From assembly GCA_942493335.1 (NCBI GenBank), contig OW818693.1, positions 186,001 to 250,000 of the forward strand: DNA of 64,000 nucleotides, given 5' to 3'. The stretch's first letter is position 1, and every line of letters begins with the position of its first letter. The translations under genes were made by a program, and so were the position numbers. This stretch comes from JAEWSN01 sp942493335. Its GTDB lineage: Bacteria > Bacillota > Clostridia > DSM-8532. A model generated the notes under the pieces. The model saw nothing but the letters and a program-made list of their open reading frames with translations, searched no databases and was not told the origin of the DNA. Shown in pieces: positions 51,017 through 60,193 of the stretch.

Positions 51017-52030
51017 ATGGTTGTCATTCTGAAACAAGGAATTTCGAAGGAAAAGGTGGAGGAAGTCTGCGCCTGGCTGGAGAGCCAGTCCGTCAAGGCA
51101 AATCCCATTTACGGACAGGACACCGTCATCATCGGTCTGGTGGGGGACACCTCCTCGCTGGATGTGAGCATGGTCGAAATGAACGAGTGCGTCGAGCGCG
51201 TCATGAAGGTGCAGGAACCCTACAAGAAGGCAAACCGGAAATTCCATCCGGACGATTCCCTGATCGGGGTTGGCGGGTGGCAGTTCGGCGGGAAGCGCAT
51301 TCTTGTCATCGCAGGCCCCTGCTCCGTCGAATCGGAGGAACAGATTGTGACGCTGGCCGAGCAGGTCAAGGCAAGCGGCGCAACCGCTCTTCGGGGCGGG
51401 GCGTACAAGCCGCGTACCTCGCCCTATGCGTTCCAGGGACTACGCGCGGAAGGGCTCATGTATCTGAAGAAGGCACGGGACCGGACCGGGCTGCCCGTTG
51501 TTTCGGAAATCACAAACCTCATGCATCTGGATCTTTTCAACGAGTATGTGGACGTCATTCAGGTAGGCGCGCGAAACATGCAGAATTTCGAGCTTCTGAA
51601 GGAACTGGGCAGGACAAGCAAGACCATCCTCCTGAAACGCGGTTTTGCCAATACGCTCGAAGAATTGCTGATGGCTTCCGAATACATCATGAGCGGCGGG
51701 AATGAGAAGGTCATTCTTTGCGAACGCGGCATCCGTACCTTCGAGACCTCCACCCGGAACACACTCGACGTTTCCGCCGTTCCCATGCTCAAACGGTTGT
51801 CACATCTGCCTGTCGTCGTGGATCCGAGCCATGCCTGCGGCATGGCCTGGATGGTGGAATCCCTGTCGAAGGCAGCGGTGGCGGTTGGTTGCGACGGGCT
51901 TGAGATTGAAGTCCACAACGATCCGAAGCATGCGCTTTCAGACGGTCAGCAGTCCCTTACCCCGGAAGCGTTCGATGCGCTGATGAAGAAGCTCGGGCCG
52001 GTGGCTGTTGCGGTGGATCGGGAAATCTGA
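51017..52030 (+). CDS. aroF: 3-deoxy-7-phosphoheptulonate (DAHP) synthase
   Basis: A 337-residue enzyme that condenses PEP and erythrose-4-phosphate, the first step of aromatic amino acid synthesis. It is the type I-beta form with an N-terminal ferredoxin-like regulatory domain (residues 1-70), as in Thermotoga. Catalytic-barrel motifs: AGPCSVES, RGGAYKPRTSPYAFQG, QVGARNMQN, KRGFANTLEE, VDPSHACG. AAAGGGGG lies upstream of ATG 51017. The ATG follows the T-box terminator by 24 bp, so it is controlled by tRNA-Phe charging. Confidence 0.94.
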   Translation: MVVILKQGISKEKVEEVCAWLESQSVKANPIYGQDTVIIGLVGDTSSLDVSMVEMNECVERVMKVQEPYKKANRKFHPDDSLIGVGGWQFGGKRILVIAGPCSVESEEQIVTLAEQVKASGATALRGGAYKPRTSPYAFQGLRAEGLMYLKKARDRTGLPVVSEITNLMHLDLFNEYVDVIQVGARNMQNFELLKELGRTSKTILLKRGFANTLEELLMASEYIMSGGNEKVILCERGIRTFETSTRNTLDVSAVPMLKRLSHLPVVVDPSHACGMAWMVESLSKAAVAVGCDGLEIEVHNDPKHALSDGQQSLTPEAFDALMKKLGPVAVAVDREI

Positions 52031-52113
52031 ACGGCACGGGCAATCGATTCGCCGGACATCAACGGAAAGGCCGCCCGGATGGAGCGCCCGGAAAGAACGC
52101 AAGGGAGGAACGC

Positions 52114-53217
52114 ATGCAGGATTTGACCGTTGCCATGGAGCAATACCTGTCTGACATGAGAAAGGCGCTTGTTGCGCAGGCCGGGGACTCCTGGCGTGAT
52201 GCCGGAGCGTCTCCGACGGTTCCCGGTCTGCTCGTTGAACCGGAATATATCCGTCCCGGTCTTCAACCGCACCTTTCCAACGCCATCCGACGCATGAACG
52301 ACGTGATCCGGGAGCAGGCCTTCACGGAATGGTGGCAGGCAGACACAACATGGGCGCTCGGTCGAAAGATCCAATCGGCCAGGAAGGAGGTGCCGTCCAT
52401 CCGCTCGGTTGCCTTTCTTGGAAAGCTGGGCTCCCATTCCCACCGGAGTGCCGCCATCCAGTATCCGGAAGCGGAAATGCGGCCAGTCAGCGCTTTTTCG
52501 GAAGCGGTGGCCATGGTGAACGACGGTCGGGCGGATGCAGCGGTGCTTCCCATTGACAATTCCACGGCAGGCACCATTTCGGATGTGTACGATCTGCTGC
52601 TGCAGCATGATCTGCACATCGTGAAGGCCGCTTCGCTGGCCATTCGAAACGTGTTGCTCGCCGTGCCGGGAACCACGTTTGACGAGGTGCGTGAAGTAAG
52701 AACCCATCCGCAGCCCATTTCGCAATGCGCAGCAAGCATTGCACGACATGGCTGGAAAGCGGTGGCCATGGAAAGTACGGCACTCGCCGCCGAAGCGGTT
52801 GCCAGGCTGGGAGACAGGACGGTGGCCGCCATTGGTGCACGGGAGGCTGCCGCACTGTATGGACTTGAGGTGCTGGCGGATGACATCGATGACACGGCTG
52901 TGAACCAAACCCGCTTTGTAACGGTCATGCGCGGATTGCTGGTGCCTGCAGGCGCGACGCGTGTGAGTCTGGTCTTCACGCTGCCGCATGAAAGCGGGGC
53001 ATTGGCGGGTGTCCTTTCAAGACTGGCGGATTTTGGGCTGAATGTGTCGAAAATCCAGTCAAGACCCATTCCGCATCGCGCGTGGGAATACAGCTTTCAT
53101 CTGGACTTCGAGAGCCGGATCGAGAACCCGAATGCCTTCAAGGCGCTCTACATGCTGGAACACGAACTGCCCTTCATGAAGCTGCTCGGCTGGTATGCGG
53201 ACGCCGGAGCGGTGTAG
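52114..53217 (+). CDS. pheA: Prephenate dehydratase with ACT domain
   Basis: A 367-residue enzyme that converts prephenate to phenylpyruvate. Dehydratase motifs: FLGKLGSHSH (101-110), PIDNSTAGTISD (147-157, with Asp in place of the usual Glu), NQTRFV (about 265). C-terminal ACT domain with GLNVSKIQSRPI, the phenylalanine-binding feedback site. The first ~95 residues look helical (chorismate-mutase-sized) but lack clear AroQ motifs. AGGGAGG precedes the ATG. It follows aroF by 83 bp under the same T-box. Confidence 0.9.
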   Translation: MQDLTVAMEQYLSDMRKALVAQAGDSWRDAGASPTVPGLLVEPEYIRPGLQPHLSNAIRRMNDVIREQAFTEWWQADTTWALGRKIQSARKEVPSIRSVAFLGKLGSHSHRSAAIQYPEAEMRPVSAFSEAVAMVNDGRADAAVLPIDNSTAGTISDVYDLLLQHDLHIVKAASLAIRNVLLAVPGTTFDEVREVRTHPQPISQCAASIARHGWKAVAMESTALAAEAVARLGDRTVAAIGAREAAALYGLEVLADDIDDTAVNQTRFVTVMRGLLVPAGATRVSLVFTLPHESGALAGVLSRLADFGLNVSKIQSRPIPHRAWEYSFHLDFESRIENPNAFKALYMLEHELPFMKLLGWYADAGAV

Positions 53218-53224
53218 CCTGATA

Positions 53225-53264
53225 AAAAGGGAGGTCCCGCCCATGATGGCGAAACCTCCCTTTT
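53225..53264. terminator. Bidirectional terminator between pheA and oadG
   Basis: AAAAGGGAGGT (53225-53235) pairs with ACCTCCCTTTT (53254-53264). The A-run on one side and T-run on the other give terminators for both convergent transcripts. Confidence 0.85.
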
Positions 53265-53282
53265 ATGGTGCCGGAAAACGGA

Positions 53283-53438
53283 TTATTCTCCGGTTCCGCT
53301 GGATTCCTGCGGTTTTTCCTTGATTTTGTCAAGCAACAGGATGACGACATAAAAGATGATCAGGACGGAAAAGACGCCTAACAGTCCAAGACCGGACACA
53401 CGCAATCCTTCAAGCAGACGTTGTTCCAGAGTAAACAT
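53283..53438 (-). CDS. OadG-like small subunit of a sodium-pumping decarboxylase
   Basis: A 51-residue protein with one membrane segment (LGLLGVFSVLIIFYVVILLL) and a short charged C-terminal tail (DKIKEKPQESSG). This size and layout match the gamma subunit (OadG/MmdD type), which anchors and stabilises the complex. GGAAGGG lies ~14 nt before ATG 53438; a GTG at 53465 is an alternative. It lies 58 bp downstream of oadB. Confidence 0.7.
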   Translation of the reverse strand: MFTLEQRLLEGLRVSGLGLLGVFSVLIIFYVVILLLDKIKEKPQESSGTGE

Positions 53439-53496
53439 AAAATGCCTGTTCCCTTCCGCATACACACGGTGTACAGCGATACTACGTCCATCGTTC

Positions 53497-54663
53497 CTAT
53501 TTGATCAGGGAGCTTCCAATCAAGACAAGAATCATGCTGCCCGCCACAACGGAGCCGAGCTGGCCGGAAACATTCGCGGCAACGGATTGCATGAGGATGA
53601 AATTCGTCGGGTCTTCGTCCCTGGCCATCCGCTGGATGACCCGTGAGGACATGGGGAAGGCGGAGATTCCGGCAGCGCCGATCATCGGGTTCATCTTCTG
53701 TTTCATGAAGAGATTCATGAATTTGGCAAAGAGGACGCCGCCTGCCGTGTCAAATACGAAAGCAACAAGGCCCAAAGCCATGATCATGAGGGTTTCCTTG
53801 CGAAGGAAGCCGCTGGCGGTCATTGTCGTGCCGATTGTGATCCCGAGCAGGAGCGTGACCAGGTTGGCCAGTTCGGTCTGGGCGGATTGGGAAAGACGTT
53901 CAAGGACACCGCATTCCCGCAGCAGGTTGCCGAACATGAGTGCGCCGACCAGCGCAACGCTTTCCTTTGCGACGATGCCGGACACGATGGTAACAAGAAT
54001 CGGGAAGAGAATTTTTGCCGTCTTGGAAACCTTGCGCTGGTGGAAGTCCATCCGGATCAGACGTTCCTTCTTCGTGGTCAGCAGTTTGACAACCGGAGGC
54101 TGGATGATGGGAACCAGAGACATGTAGGAGTATGCGGCGACCGTGATGGCCGCGATCATGCTGGGTTCAAGCTTGAACGCATTTGCGACGAAGATGGAGG
54201 TCGGTCCGTCGGCTGCACCGATGACGCCGATGGCGCCTGCGGTCGGCAAATCAAAGCCGAGTAGGATCGCGAACATCATGGTGAAGAAAATGCCGAACTG
54301 GGCGGCTGCTCCGAAAAACAGCATCATGGGCGTCTGAAACAGGGGGGCAAAGTCGATCATGGCGCCAACGGCAATGAAGATGAGGACGGGAAACAATTCA
54401 TTGGAAATGGTGTTCTCATATAGAAACTTGAAAATGCCGTCCGAATTTGTGAGCGTGTTCAGCGGGATGTTCGTGATGATGGCGCCGAAACCGATAGGAA
54501 GCAGCAGGGTCGGTTCATACTCCTTCGCGATGGCGAGCCAGATGAGGATGCCTCCGATCAGGAACATGATCAGCGTGCCGCCGAGCGAGGTGCCCAGTTG
54601 CGATGCGGTTCCCATGTCACCCGACAGGAGAGCCCGGAAGAGGTCCGATAACTGAGTCAGCAT
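53497..54663 (-). CDS. oadB: Sodium-ion-translocating decarboxylase beta subunit
   Basis: A 388-residue integral membrane protein (about 9-10 segments) that couples decarboxylation of carboxybiotin to sodium export. Typical regions: GVIGAADGPTSIFVA (about 140-155, containing the functional Asp), and the C-terminal GISAFPMSSRVIQ and NVSGQLGSVVAG. GGGAGG precedes the ATG. The carboxyltransferase and biotin-carrier genes (oxaloacetate, methylmalonyl-CoA or glutaconyl-CoA type) are not in the window, so the substrate cannot be named. Confidence 0.92.
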   Translation of the reverse strand: MLTQLSDLFRALLSGDMGTASQLGTSLGGTLIMFLIGGILIWLAIAKEYEPTLLLPIGFGAIITNIPLNTLTNSDGIFKFLYENTISNELFPVLIFIAVGAMIDFAPLFQTPMMLFFGAAAQFGIFFTMMFAILLGFDLPTAGAIGVIGAADGPTSIFVANAFKLEPSMIAAITVAAYSYMSLVPIIQPPVVKLLTTKKERLIRMDFHQRKVSKTAKILFPILVTIVSGIVAKESVALVGALMFGNLLRECGVLERLSQSAQTELANLVTLLLGITIGTTMTASGFLRKETLMIMALGLVAFVFDTAGGVLFAKFMNLFMKQKMNPMIGAAGISAFPMSSRVIQRMARDEDPTNFILMQSVAANVSGQLGSVVAGSMILVLIGSSLIK

Positions 54664-55020
54664 GGTGTTTCCTCCCTTTTATCCGAATGGTACCGTGTTG
54701 GGCAGGTTGCAGCTTCTGCAAGTCGTGGGGGTCCTTGCACGGGCTTCCCGTGGATACGCCGGATTCCGGAGAACGGAAGCCGGGCGTTTGGAAGGGAAGT
54801 CACGCATTGCCTCACTTTGATGCCGGTATTCAGGTCGGCCATGACGAGAGAATCGAAACAGGCCCAATTATATCACCCGGAAGCCCTGGATACAATGCAA
54901 AACCGCATCCGGAAACCCTCCGGAGGTATACAGTCATATGCTTCTGTGCCATAATGAAATTCATGATGCAACGGGGGAACAGCAATAACATGGTCGGTCA
55001 ATCCGACCGCAGGAAGGGAC
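54664..55020. other. Intergenic region between oadB and the exonuclease gene
   Basis: 357 bp with no plausible gene. It holds the oadB ribosome-binding site at its left, a small CCGGA/TCCGG hairpin (54909-54923) and a probable plus-strand promoter, TATACA (54927-54932), 17 nt, CATAAT (54950-54955) with TGC extension. Nothing else recognised. Confidence 0.5.
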
Positions 55021-55554
55021 ATGATGGCAGGCATACCCACGACGTTTGTCGCATTCGATCTGGAAACCACCGGTCTGTCGCCCAATGGCAGCCGGATCAT
55101 TGAAATCGGTGCCGTGAAAGTGGAAAACGGTTGCCTTGGGGAAACCTGGCAACGTTTTGTGAACCCCGGCTGCCGGATTCCGGCCGGCATTACAGCCCTG
55201 ACAGGGATTACGGACGAAATGGTCCGGGATGCGTTCCCAGTGGAAATGGTCTTGCCGGAATTTCTGGATTTTGTCGGGGATCTGCCGCTTGCGGCCCACA
55301 ATATCCGCTTCGATATGAGTTTTGTCAATTATGACGCGAACCGGATGGGCATCAAGGTTCCCAATCCGCAGATCGATACGGTGCCGGTGTCCCGCAAATG
55401 CTTCCCCGCGCTGCCCAACCACAAGCTTGGGACCGTGGCCCGGCATCTGGATGTGCTGGGGGATGCGGAGCACCGGGGTCTGCAGGATGCGGCGGTTGTC
55501 GCACATATCCTTCTGCATGCCCTTGTGCATGAATACGGGTCGGGGAAGCACTGA
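55021..55554 (+). CDS. DnaQ-like 3'-5' exonuclease (DEDDh)
   Basis: A 177-residue exonuclease of the DNA polymerase III epsilon family. ExoI motif FDLETTG with Asp13 and Glu15; ExoII Asp98 in HNIRFD; ExoIII His151 and Asp156 in HRGLQD. It is a stand-alone domain, not fused to PolC, and could act in proofreading, repair or RNA processing. AGGAAGGG precedes the ATG. The next gene, dgt, also acts on nucleotides, 64 bp away. Confidence 0.88.
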   Translation: MMAGIPTTFVAFDLETTGLSPNGSRIIEIGAVKVENGCLGETWQRFVNPGCRIPAGITALTGITDEMVRDAFPVEMVLPEFLDFVGDLPLAAHNIRFDMSFVNYDANRMGIKVPNPQIDTVPVSRKCFPALPNHKLGTVARHLDVLGDAEHRGLQDAAVVAHILLHALVHEYGSGKH

Positions 55555-55618
55555 AGGCAGGCGCGGAAACCTGGCCTGGCAGGAGCTGTTTTGCGCCCGG
55601 AAGTCCCGGAGGTGAAAG

Positions 55619-56620
55619 ATGCTGATTCGAGAAATGCTAGAGGAAGAGGAAGAACGGATCCTGGATGCGAAAGCCGCGAAGAGCCGCCTTTCAATGGGGC
55701 GGGAGCATCAGGAAGCCCAATGTGCGCTCCGGACAGATTTCCAGCGCGACCGGGATCGCATTCTCTACGCGAAGGCGTTCCGCCGGCTCAAGCACAAGAC
55801 GCAGGTCTTCATCTCGCCGGAAGGGGATCATTACCGGACGCGCCTGACCCATACCCTGGAGGTCTCACAGATTGCCCGAACCGTTGCCCGAAGCCTCCGC
55901 CTGAACGAGGACCTGACCGAGGCCATCGCACTCGGGCATGATCTTGGCCATACACCGTTCGGCCATGCGGGCGAACGGGTGCTGGACCGGATCTGCCCGC
56001 TGGGTTTCCGGCACAACGAGCAGAGTGTCCGGGTCATCGAGGTGCTCGAGAAGGACAGGACCGGTCTCAATCTCACCTGGGAAGTCCGCAACGGCATCCT
56101 TTGCCATACGGGACCGGAGAAGGCTGCGACACTTGAAGGCAGGATCGTCCGGTTTGCGGACCGCATCGCCTACATCAACCATGACATCGAGGATGCCATC
56201 CGCGGCGGTGTCATCCGGGAGGAAGACATCCCGGCCGACTGTGTGGCTGTTCTGGGAGATACGTCCTCCTCCCGCATCAATACGATGATTGTGAGCCTTG
56301 TCGAAGCGAGCGCCGGAGCCGGAGACATCCGGATGGCGCCTGAAATTCAGGAAAAATCCGATCGGCTCCGCGCCTTCATGTTCGAGCACGTATATGTCGG
56401 CTCTTCGGCCAAACTGGAGGAGGCAAAGGCGGAACGTCTTGTTTCCGTCATTTACGAAACGCTGTCGAACCAACCAGACAGGCTGCCTGAAGGAGATCGG
56501 GCCATGCTGGAACGGGATGGCCTGGACCGGGTGGTCTGCGATTATGTGGCTGGCATGACGGATCCTTTTGCCGTCCGTTTCTTCCGGGAACTGTACCTGC
56601 CGGAATCCTGGAACGTCTGA
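55619..56620 (+). CDS. dgt: Deoxyguanosinetriphosphate triphosphohydrolase-like protein
   Basis: A 333-residue HD-domain phosphohydrolase. HD residues: His78 (THTLEVSQ), H107-D108 (LGHDLGHTPFGH), and a downstream Asp in YINHDIED. The family removes triphosphate from dNTPs. It precedes dnaG in many Firmicutes, as here, in front of primase and sigma A. GGAGGTGAAAG precedes ATG 55619. Confidence 0.92.
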   Translation: MLIREMLEEEEERILDAKAAKSRLSMGREHQEAQCALRTDFQRDRDRILYAKAFRRLKHKTQVFISPEGDHYRTRLTHTLEVSQIARTVARSLRLNEDLTEAIALGHDLGHTPFGHAGERVLDRICPLGFRHNEQSVRVIEVLEKDRTGLNLTWEVRNGILCHTGPEKAATLEGRIVRFADRIAYINHDIEDAIRGGVIREEDIPADCVAVLGDTSSSRINTMIVSLVEASAGAGDIRMAPEIQEKSDRLRAFMFEHVYVGSSAKLEEAKAERLVSVIYETLSNQPDRLPEGDRAMLERDGLDRVVCDYVAGMTDPFAVRFFRELYLPESWNV

Positions 56621-56735
56621 CAAAAAAACAATCCATCCGAAAAGGAATCTGGCAGGACCCGTCGAATATGAGCAATGGGTGGATCCGAACAGACCGGCAT
56701 GATACCGGAGAGTCGGCCCTCGCAGGAGCGTGCCT

Positions 56736-58526
56736 TTGCTTTATTCGGAAGATGTCATCGAGGAAGTCCGGATCCGGAACGATATTGTCAGTGTCGTATC
56801 CGGCTATGTGCATCTGGAACGTCAGGGCAGGCGCATGGTTGGCCTGTGTCCCTTTCACGGCGAAAAGACGCCATCCTTCTCGGTGGATGCGACCAAGCAG
56901 GTCTTTTACTGTTTCGGCTGCCAAAAAGGCGGAAACGTTTTTCATTTCGTCATGGGCATCGAGAATCTCGAATTTCCCGACGCACTCCGGCAGTTGGCGG
57001 ATCGGGCGGGCATTTCGCTGCCCGAACCGGAGGACAACGGGGAACGGGAGCGGTCGATCCTGAAGAAGGAAATCTCCGCATTGAACCGGGAAGCGGCCCG
57101 CTTTTTCTTTTCGAACCTGGCCGGTCCCGGCGGACATGCCGCGCAGCAGTATCTGGCACGACGCGGTCTGCAGGAAAAGACACTCCGTATGTTCGGACTC
57201 GGCTATGCACCGGATTCCTGGGATGCGCTTTGCCGGCACCTGCAGGGAAAAGGCGCTTCTGCGGCGCTGCTGGAAACGGCAGGTCTTGCCTCTTCCGGAA
57301 ACCACGGTCCCATCGACAAGTTCCGGAACCGCATCATGTTTCCGATTTTCGACATTCGGGGAAACATTGTCGGCTTTGGCGGACGTGTCATGGACGCATC
57401 CCAGCCGAAATACATGAATTCACCGGATACGCCGCTCTACAACAAGAGCCGGGAGCTGTATGCCATGAATTTCGCCCGGTTGGCCCACAGCAAACGGATT
57501 GTGGTCGTGGAAGGATACATGGACGTCATTTCCCTGCACCAGGCGGGCATCGACACGGCGGTCGCCTCGCTCGGAACCGCCTTCACGCAGCAGCAGGCAT
57601 GGATTCTCAAGAAATATGCGGAAGAAGTCATTCTTGCGTATGATTCGGATGCCGCCGGCCAGAATGCAACGATGCGGTGCATGGAGATTCTTGGAACCGC
57701 AGGATGCCAGGTCCGCATCCTGCAGATTCCCGAGGGGAAGGATCCGGATGAATTCATCCGAAACCATGGGCCGGAAAGATTTCAGAACCTGCTCGACAAT
57801 TCCCTCTCCCTGCTGGATTTCCGGCTTCTCGTCCAGCGCCGGGTCCATCCCGGGCAGGACGTGGAGGACAGGGTCCATCTGCTCAATGGGATGGCGGATG
57901 TGCTTGCGGCCCACGAGAATGCCATCGAACGGGAAATGACGATGGCAAACATTTCAGGGGAATACAAAGTATCAATGGATGCGCTGAAAAGCGAAGTGGA
58001 CAAACGGCTCCGAAAGCAGGGGCGGGACACGGCGCCTGTCCGCTCGTCGGCAAGTCCGCTCCGAATGCGGTCCGTGACGGAAGGTCCGGCCAGAAACCGG
58101 TACGATGAGTCGGAGTTGATTCTCCTGTGCCTGCTGGGAATGGAAAATCGGCTTTTCGACGAACTCTCGCTCCGGTTGCCGCTGGATCGTTTCCGTGGAA
58201 CCGTTTCGCACGTGGTGGCTGAAAAACTCTATGAGCGTCTGTCGATCCGCCGGGAAGCCAGCATTGCGGAACTCGTCAACGATTTGCCGCCGGATGCGGC
58301 TTCGGCTGTCATCCATATGGCTGAAACCCGAGGAACCGTTGATGATGCGGACAAGGCCGTACAGGATCTGCTGCGGAGGCTCGAGCGCATTGCGCTGGAG
58401 GATGAGAAACAGTGGATTCTTGATAATATCCGTTCGGAAACGGATGGGGAGAAACGGAGGGTGCTTGGGGTGGATCTGAACCGTGTCATCGCACGGATGT
58501 CCGCGCTGCAAGTCTCGGGTGAATGA
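56736..58526 (+). CDS. dnaG: DNA primase
   Basis: A 596-residue primase. Zinc-binding CHC2 domain near residues 35-65 (LCPFHGEKTPSFSV, FYCFGCQKGG), catalytic core with YMNSPDTPLYNKS and the TOPRIM acidic motifs VVEGYMDVIS and LAYDSDAAGQ, and a C-terminal helicase-interaction domain. AGGAG at 56724-56728 suits TTG 56736 (7-nt spacing) better than GTG 56730 (1 nt), so a TTG start is preferred, but either is possible. Followed by rpoD. Confidence 0.93.
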   Translation: MLYSEDVIEEVRIRNDIVSVVSGYVHLERQGRRMVGLCPFHGEKTPSFSVDATKQVFYCFGCQKGGNVFHFVMGIENLEFPDALRQLADRAGISLPEPEDNGERERSILKKEISALNREAARFFFSNLAGPGGHAAQQYLARRGLQEKTLRMFGLGYAPDSWDALCRHLQGKGASAALLETAGLASSGNHGPIDKFRNRIMFPIFDIRGNIVGFGGRVMDASQPKYMNSPDTPLYNKSRELYAMNFARLAHSKRIVVVEGYMDVISLHQAGIDTAVASLGTAFTQQQAWILKKYAEEVILAYDSDAAGQNATMRCMEILGTAGCQVRILQIPEGKDPDEFIRNHGPERFQNLLDNSLSLLDFRLLVQRRVHPGQDVEDRVHLLNGMADVLAAHENAIEREMTMANISGEYKVSMDALKSEVDKRLRKQGRDTAPVRSSASPLRMRSVTEGPARNRYDESELILLCLLGMENRLFDELSLRLPLDRFRGTVSHVVAEKLYERLSIRREASIAELVNDLPPDAASAVIHMAETRGTVDDADKAVQDLLRRLERIALEDEKQWILDNIRSETDGEKRRVLGVDLNRVIARMSALQVSGE

Positions 58527-58708
58527 TGGGGTCGAAGGGAATGACTGGTCGCTTGAAAGCTGAGCAGAATTGAAGACAGGCAGGATGAAAAAACGCGAAT
58601 GAGGGAGAATATCAGAAAATCATCTTCGGTTCGACGGATGTCATGATAGAGAACACCATTATATGGGAAACTAGATACAAGCAGGGTATCGAGGAGAGGA
58701 AGACGAAC

Positions 58709-59968
58709 ATGGCAGAGACAACAAAGAAAAAAGCCCCGGCAACCAAAAAGGCAAAGGGAGAGGGGTCGGCGAAATCCGGTTCTGAAGGACAGACGGTTCC
58801 GGCGGAGATCGCCCAGGAATCGGTCGTGGCGGTTCGTTCGGTCGGTTCATCCGAAAAGGGCGGTTCCGCTGACGAACCGAAGGACGCAAAAGCGGTTCTT
58901 CAGGCCCTGACGGAAGAAGGCAAGGAAAAGGGTTCCCTCACCTATGGGGAGATTGAGGATGCGTTCGAACGTCTGGATGTGACACCGGATCAAATCGAGA
59001 AAATCTATGAGTCCCTTGAAAAACAAGGCATCGATGTGATCCCCGAGGCAACCGGGGATGAGTTCGAGGCGGTTCCCTTCATCGAACCGGACATCGAGCC
59101 TGAGGAAGAGGAAGTTGACATCAGCATCCCGGAAGGCATCACCATCGATGATCCGGTCCGGATGTACCTGAAGGAAATCGGCAAGGTTCCCCTGCTTTCG
59201 AGCGAGGACGAAATCCTTCTGGCACAGCGCATGGAAGAAGGAGACACGGAGGCGAAGAAGCGTCTGGCTGAAGCGAACCTCCGTCTGGTCGTCAGCATCG
59301 CGAAGCGCTATGTCGGGCGCGGCATGCTGTTTCTCGACCTCATCCAGGAAGGAAATCTGGGCCTCATCAAGGCCGTTGAAAAATTCAATTACCGCATGGG
59401 GTACAAATTCAGCACCTATGCCACATGGTGGATCCGTCAGGCCATCACACGGGCCATAGCCGATCAGGCCCGCACCATCCGAATTCCCGTCCACATGGTG
59501 GAAACCATCAACAAGCTGATTCGCGTGTCCCGCCAATTGCTGCAGGAACTGGGCCGTGATCCGCTGCCCGAGGAAATCGCGAAGGAAATGGGCATGACCG
59601 AGGAAAAAGTTCGGGAAATCATGAAGATCTCCCAGGAACCCGTTTCATTGGAAACGCCGATCGGCGAGGAAGAGGACAGCCACCTCGGCGACTTCATTCC
59701 CGACGACGATGCGCCTGCACCGGCTGAATCCGCTGCTTTCACCCTGTTGAAGGAACAGCTCATCGATGTTCTCGACACCCTCACGCCCAGGGAGGAAAAG
59801 GTTCTTCGTCTGCGGTTCGGTCTGGATGACGGACGGGCGCGCACCCTCGAGGAAGTCGGACGTGAATTCAACGTCACACGCGAACGCATTCGCCAGATTG
59901 AGGCGAAAGCATTGCGCAAGCTGCGCCATCCCAGCCGTTCCAAGAAATTGAAGGACTTTTTGGATTGA
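58709..59968 (+). CDS. rpoD: RNA polymerase primary sigma factor (SigA/RpoD)
   Basis: A 419-residue housekeeping sigma. N-terminal Lys/Ala/Glu-rich part and region 1.1 (to ~130), region 1.2 (DPVRMYLKEIGKVPLLS), region 2 (ANLRLVVSIAKRYVGRGM...YKFSTYATWWIRQAI), region 3 and region 4 (TPREEKVLRLRFGLDDG...VTRERIRQIEAKALRKL). Start ATG 58709 has GAGGAGAGGAAG upstream; the frame's first ATG at 58643 lacks one. Promoters in this window match TTGACA/TATAAT as expected for this sigma. Confidence 0.96.
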   Translation: MAETTKKKAPATKKAKGEGSAKSGSEGQTVPAEIAQESVVAVRSVGSSEKGGSADEPKDAKAVLQALTEEGKEKGSLTYGEIEDAFERLDVTPDQIEKIYESLEKQGIDVIPEATGDEFEAVPFIEPDIEPEEEEVDISIPEGITIDDPVRMYLKEIGKVPLLSSEDEILLAQRMEEGDTEAKKRLAEANLRLVVSIAKRYVGRGMLFLDLIQEGNLGLIKAVEKFNYRMGYKFSTYATWWIRQAITRAIADQARTIRIPVHMVETINKLIRVSRQLLQELGRDPLPEEIAKEMGMTEEKVREIMKISQEPVSLETPIGEEEDSHLGDFIPDDDAPAPAESAAFTLLKEQLIDVLDTLTPREEKVLRLRFGLDDGRARTLEEVGREFNVTRERIRQIEAKALRKLRHPSRSKKLKDFLD

Positions 59969-60009
59969 TCTTCCGAGTGAGGTTCCAATCCTGTTTCCGA
60001 GCATGATGG

Positions 60010-60100
60010 AATCGGCAGCCAATATGGATCATAGGATGGGAATCCGGCATTTGATATAGAGGTCGACCGACATTCGAAAGCGATACCGATCAACTGCCGG
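60010..60100 (+). repeat. Palindromic intergenic repeat, long form, copy 4
   Basis: Core ATCGG...ATATGGATCATAGGATGGG, then CCGGCATTTGAT (60044-60055) pairing with ATCAACTGCCGG (60089-60100) with one mismatch; the loop keeps the word CATTCGAAAGCGAT seen in copy 3. Over the 56 bp of the stem-loop the hand alignment with copy 3 has no gaps and 40 identities. It lies between the rpoD stop and its terminator, so it is transcribed as the 3' untranslated region. Confidence 0.82.
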
Positions 60101-60107
60101 ATCCCAA

Positions 60108-60141
60108 AGAGCCGTTCTGCGTTTGCAGGCGGCTCTTTTTT
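60108..60141 (+). terminator. Terminator after rpoD
   Basis: AGAGCCG (60108-60114) and CGGCTCT (60130-60136) with an inner CTGC/GCAG stem, then six T to 60141. Confidence 0.9.
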
Positions 60142-60193
60142 ACATTTTCAGGCACATCCTGGCAATTCGTCGCGGAATCTTGAAAATGGCATA

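Noticed and set aside
59970..59995. tRNA-like T-arm word GGTTCCAATCC after rpoD
   Set aside because: No acceptor, D or anticodon stems can be drawn around it.
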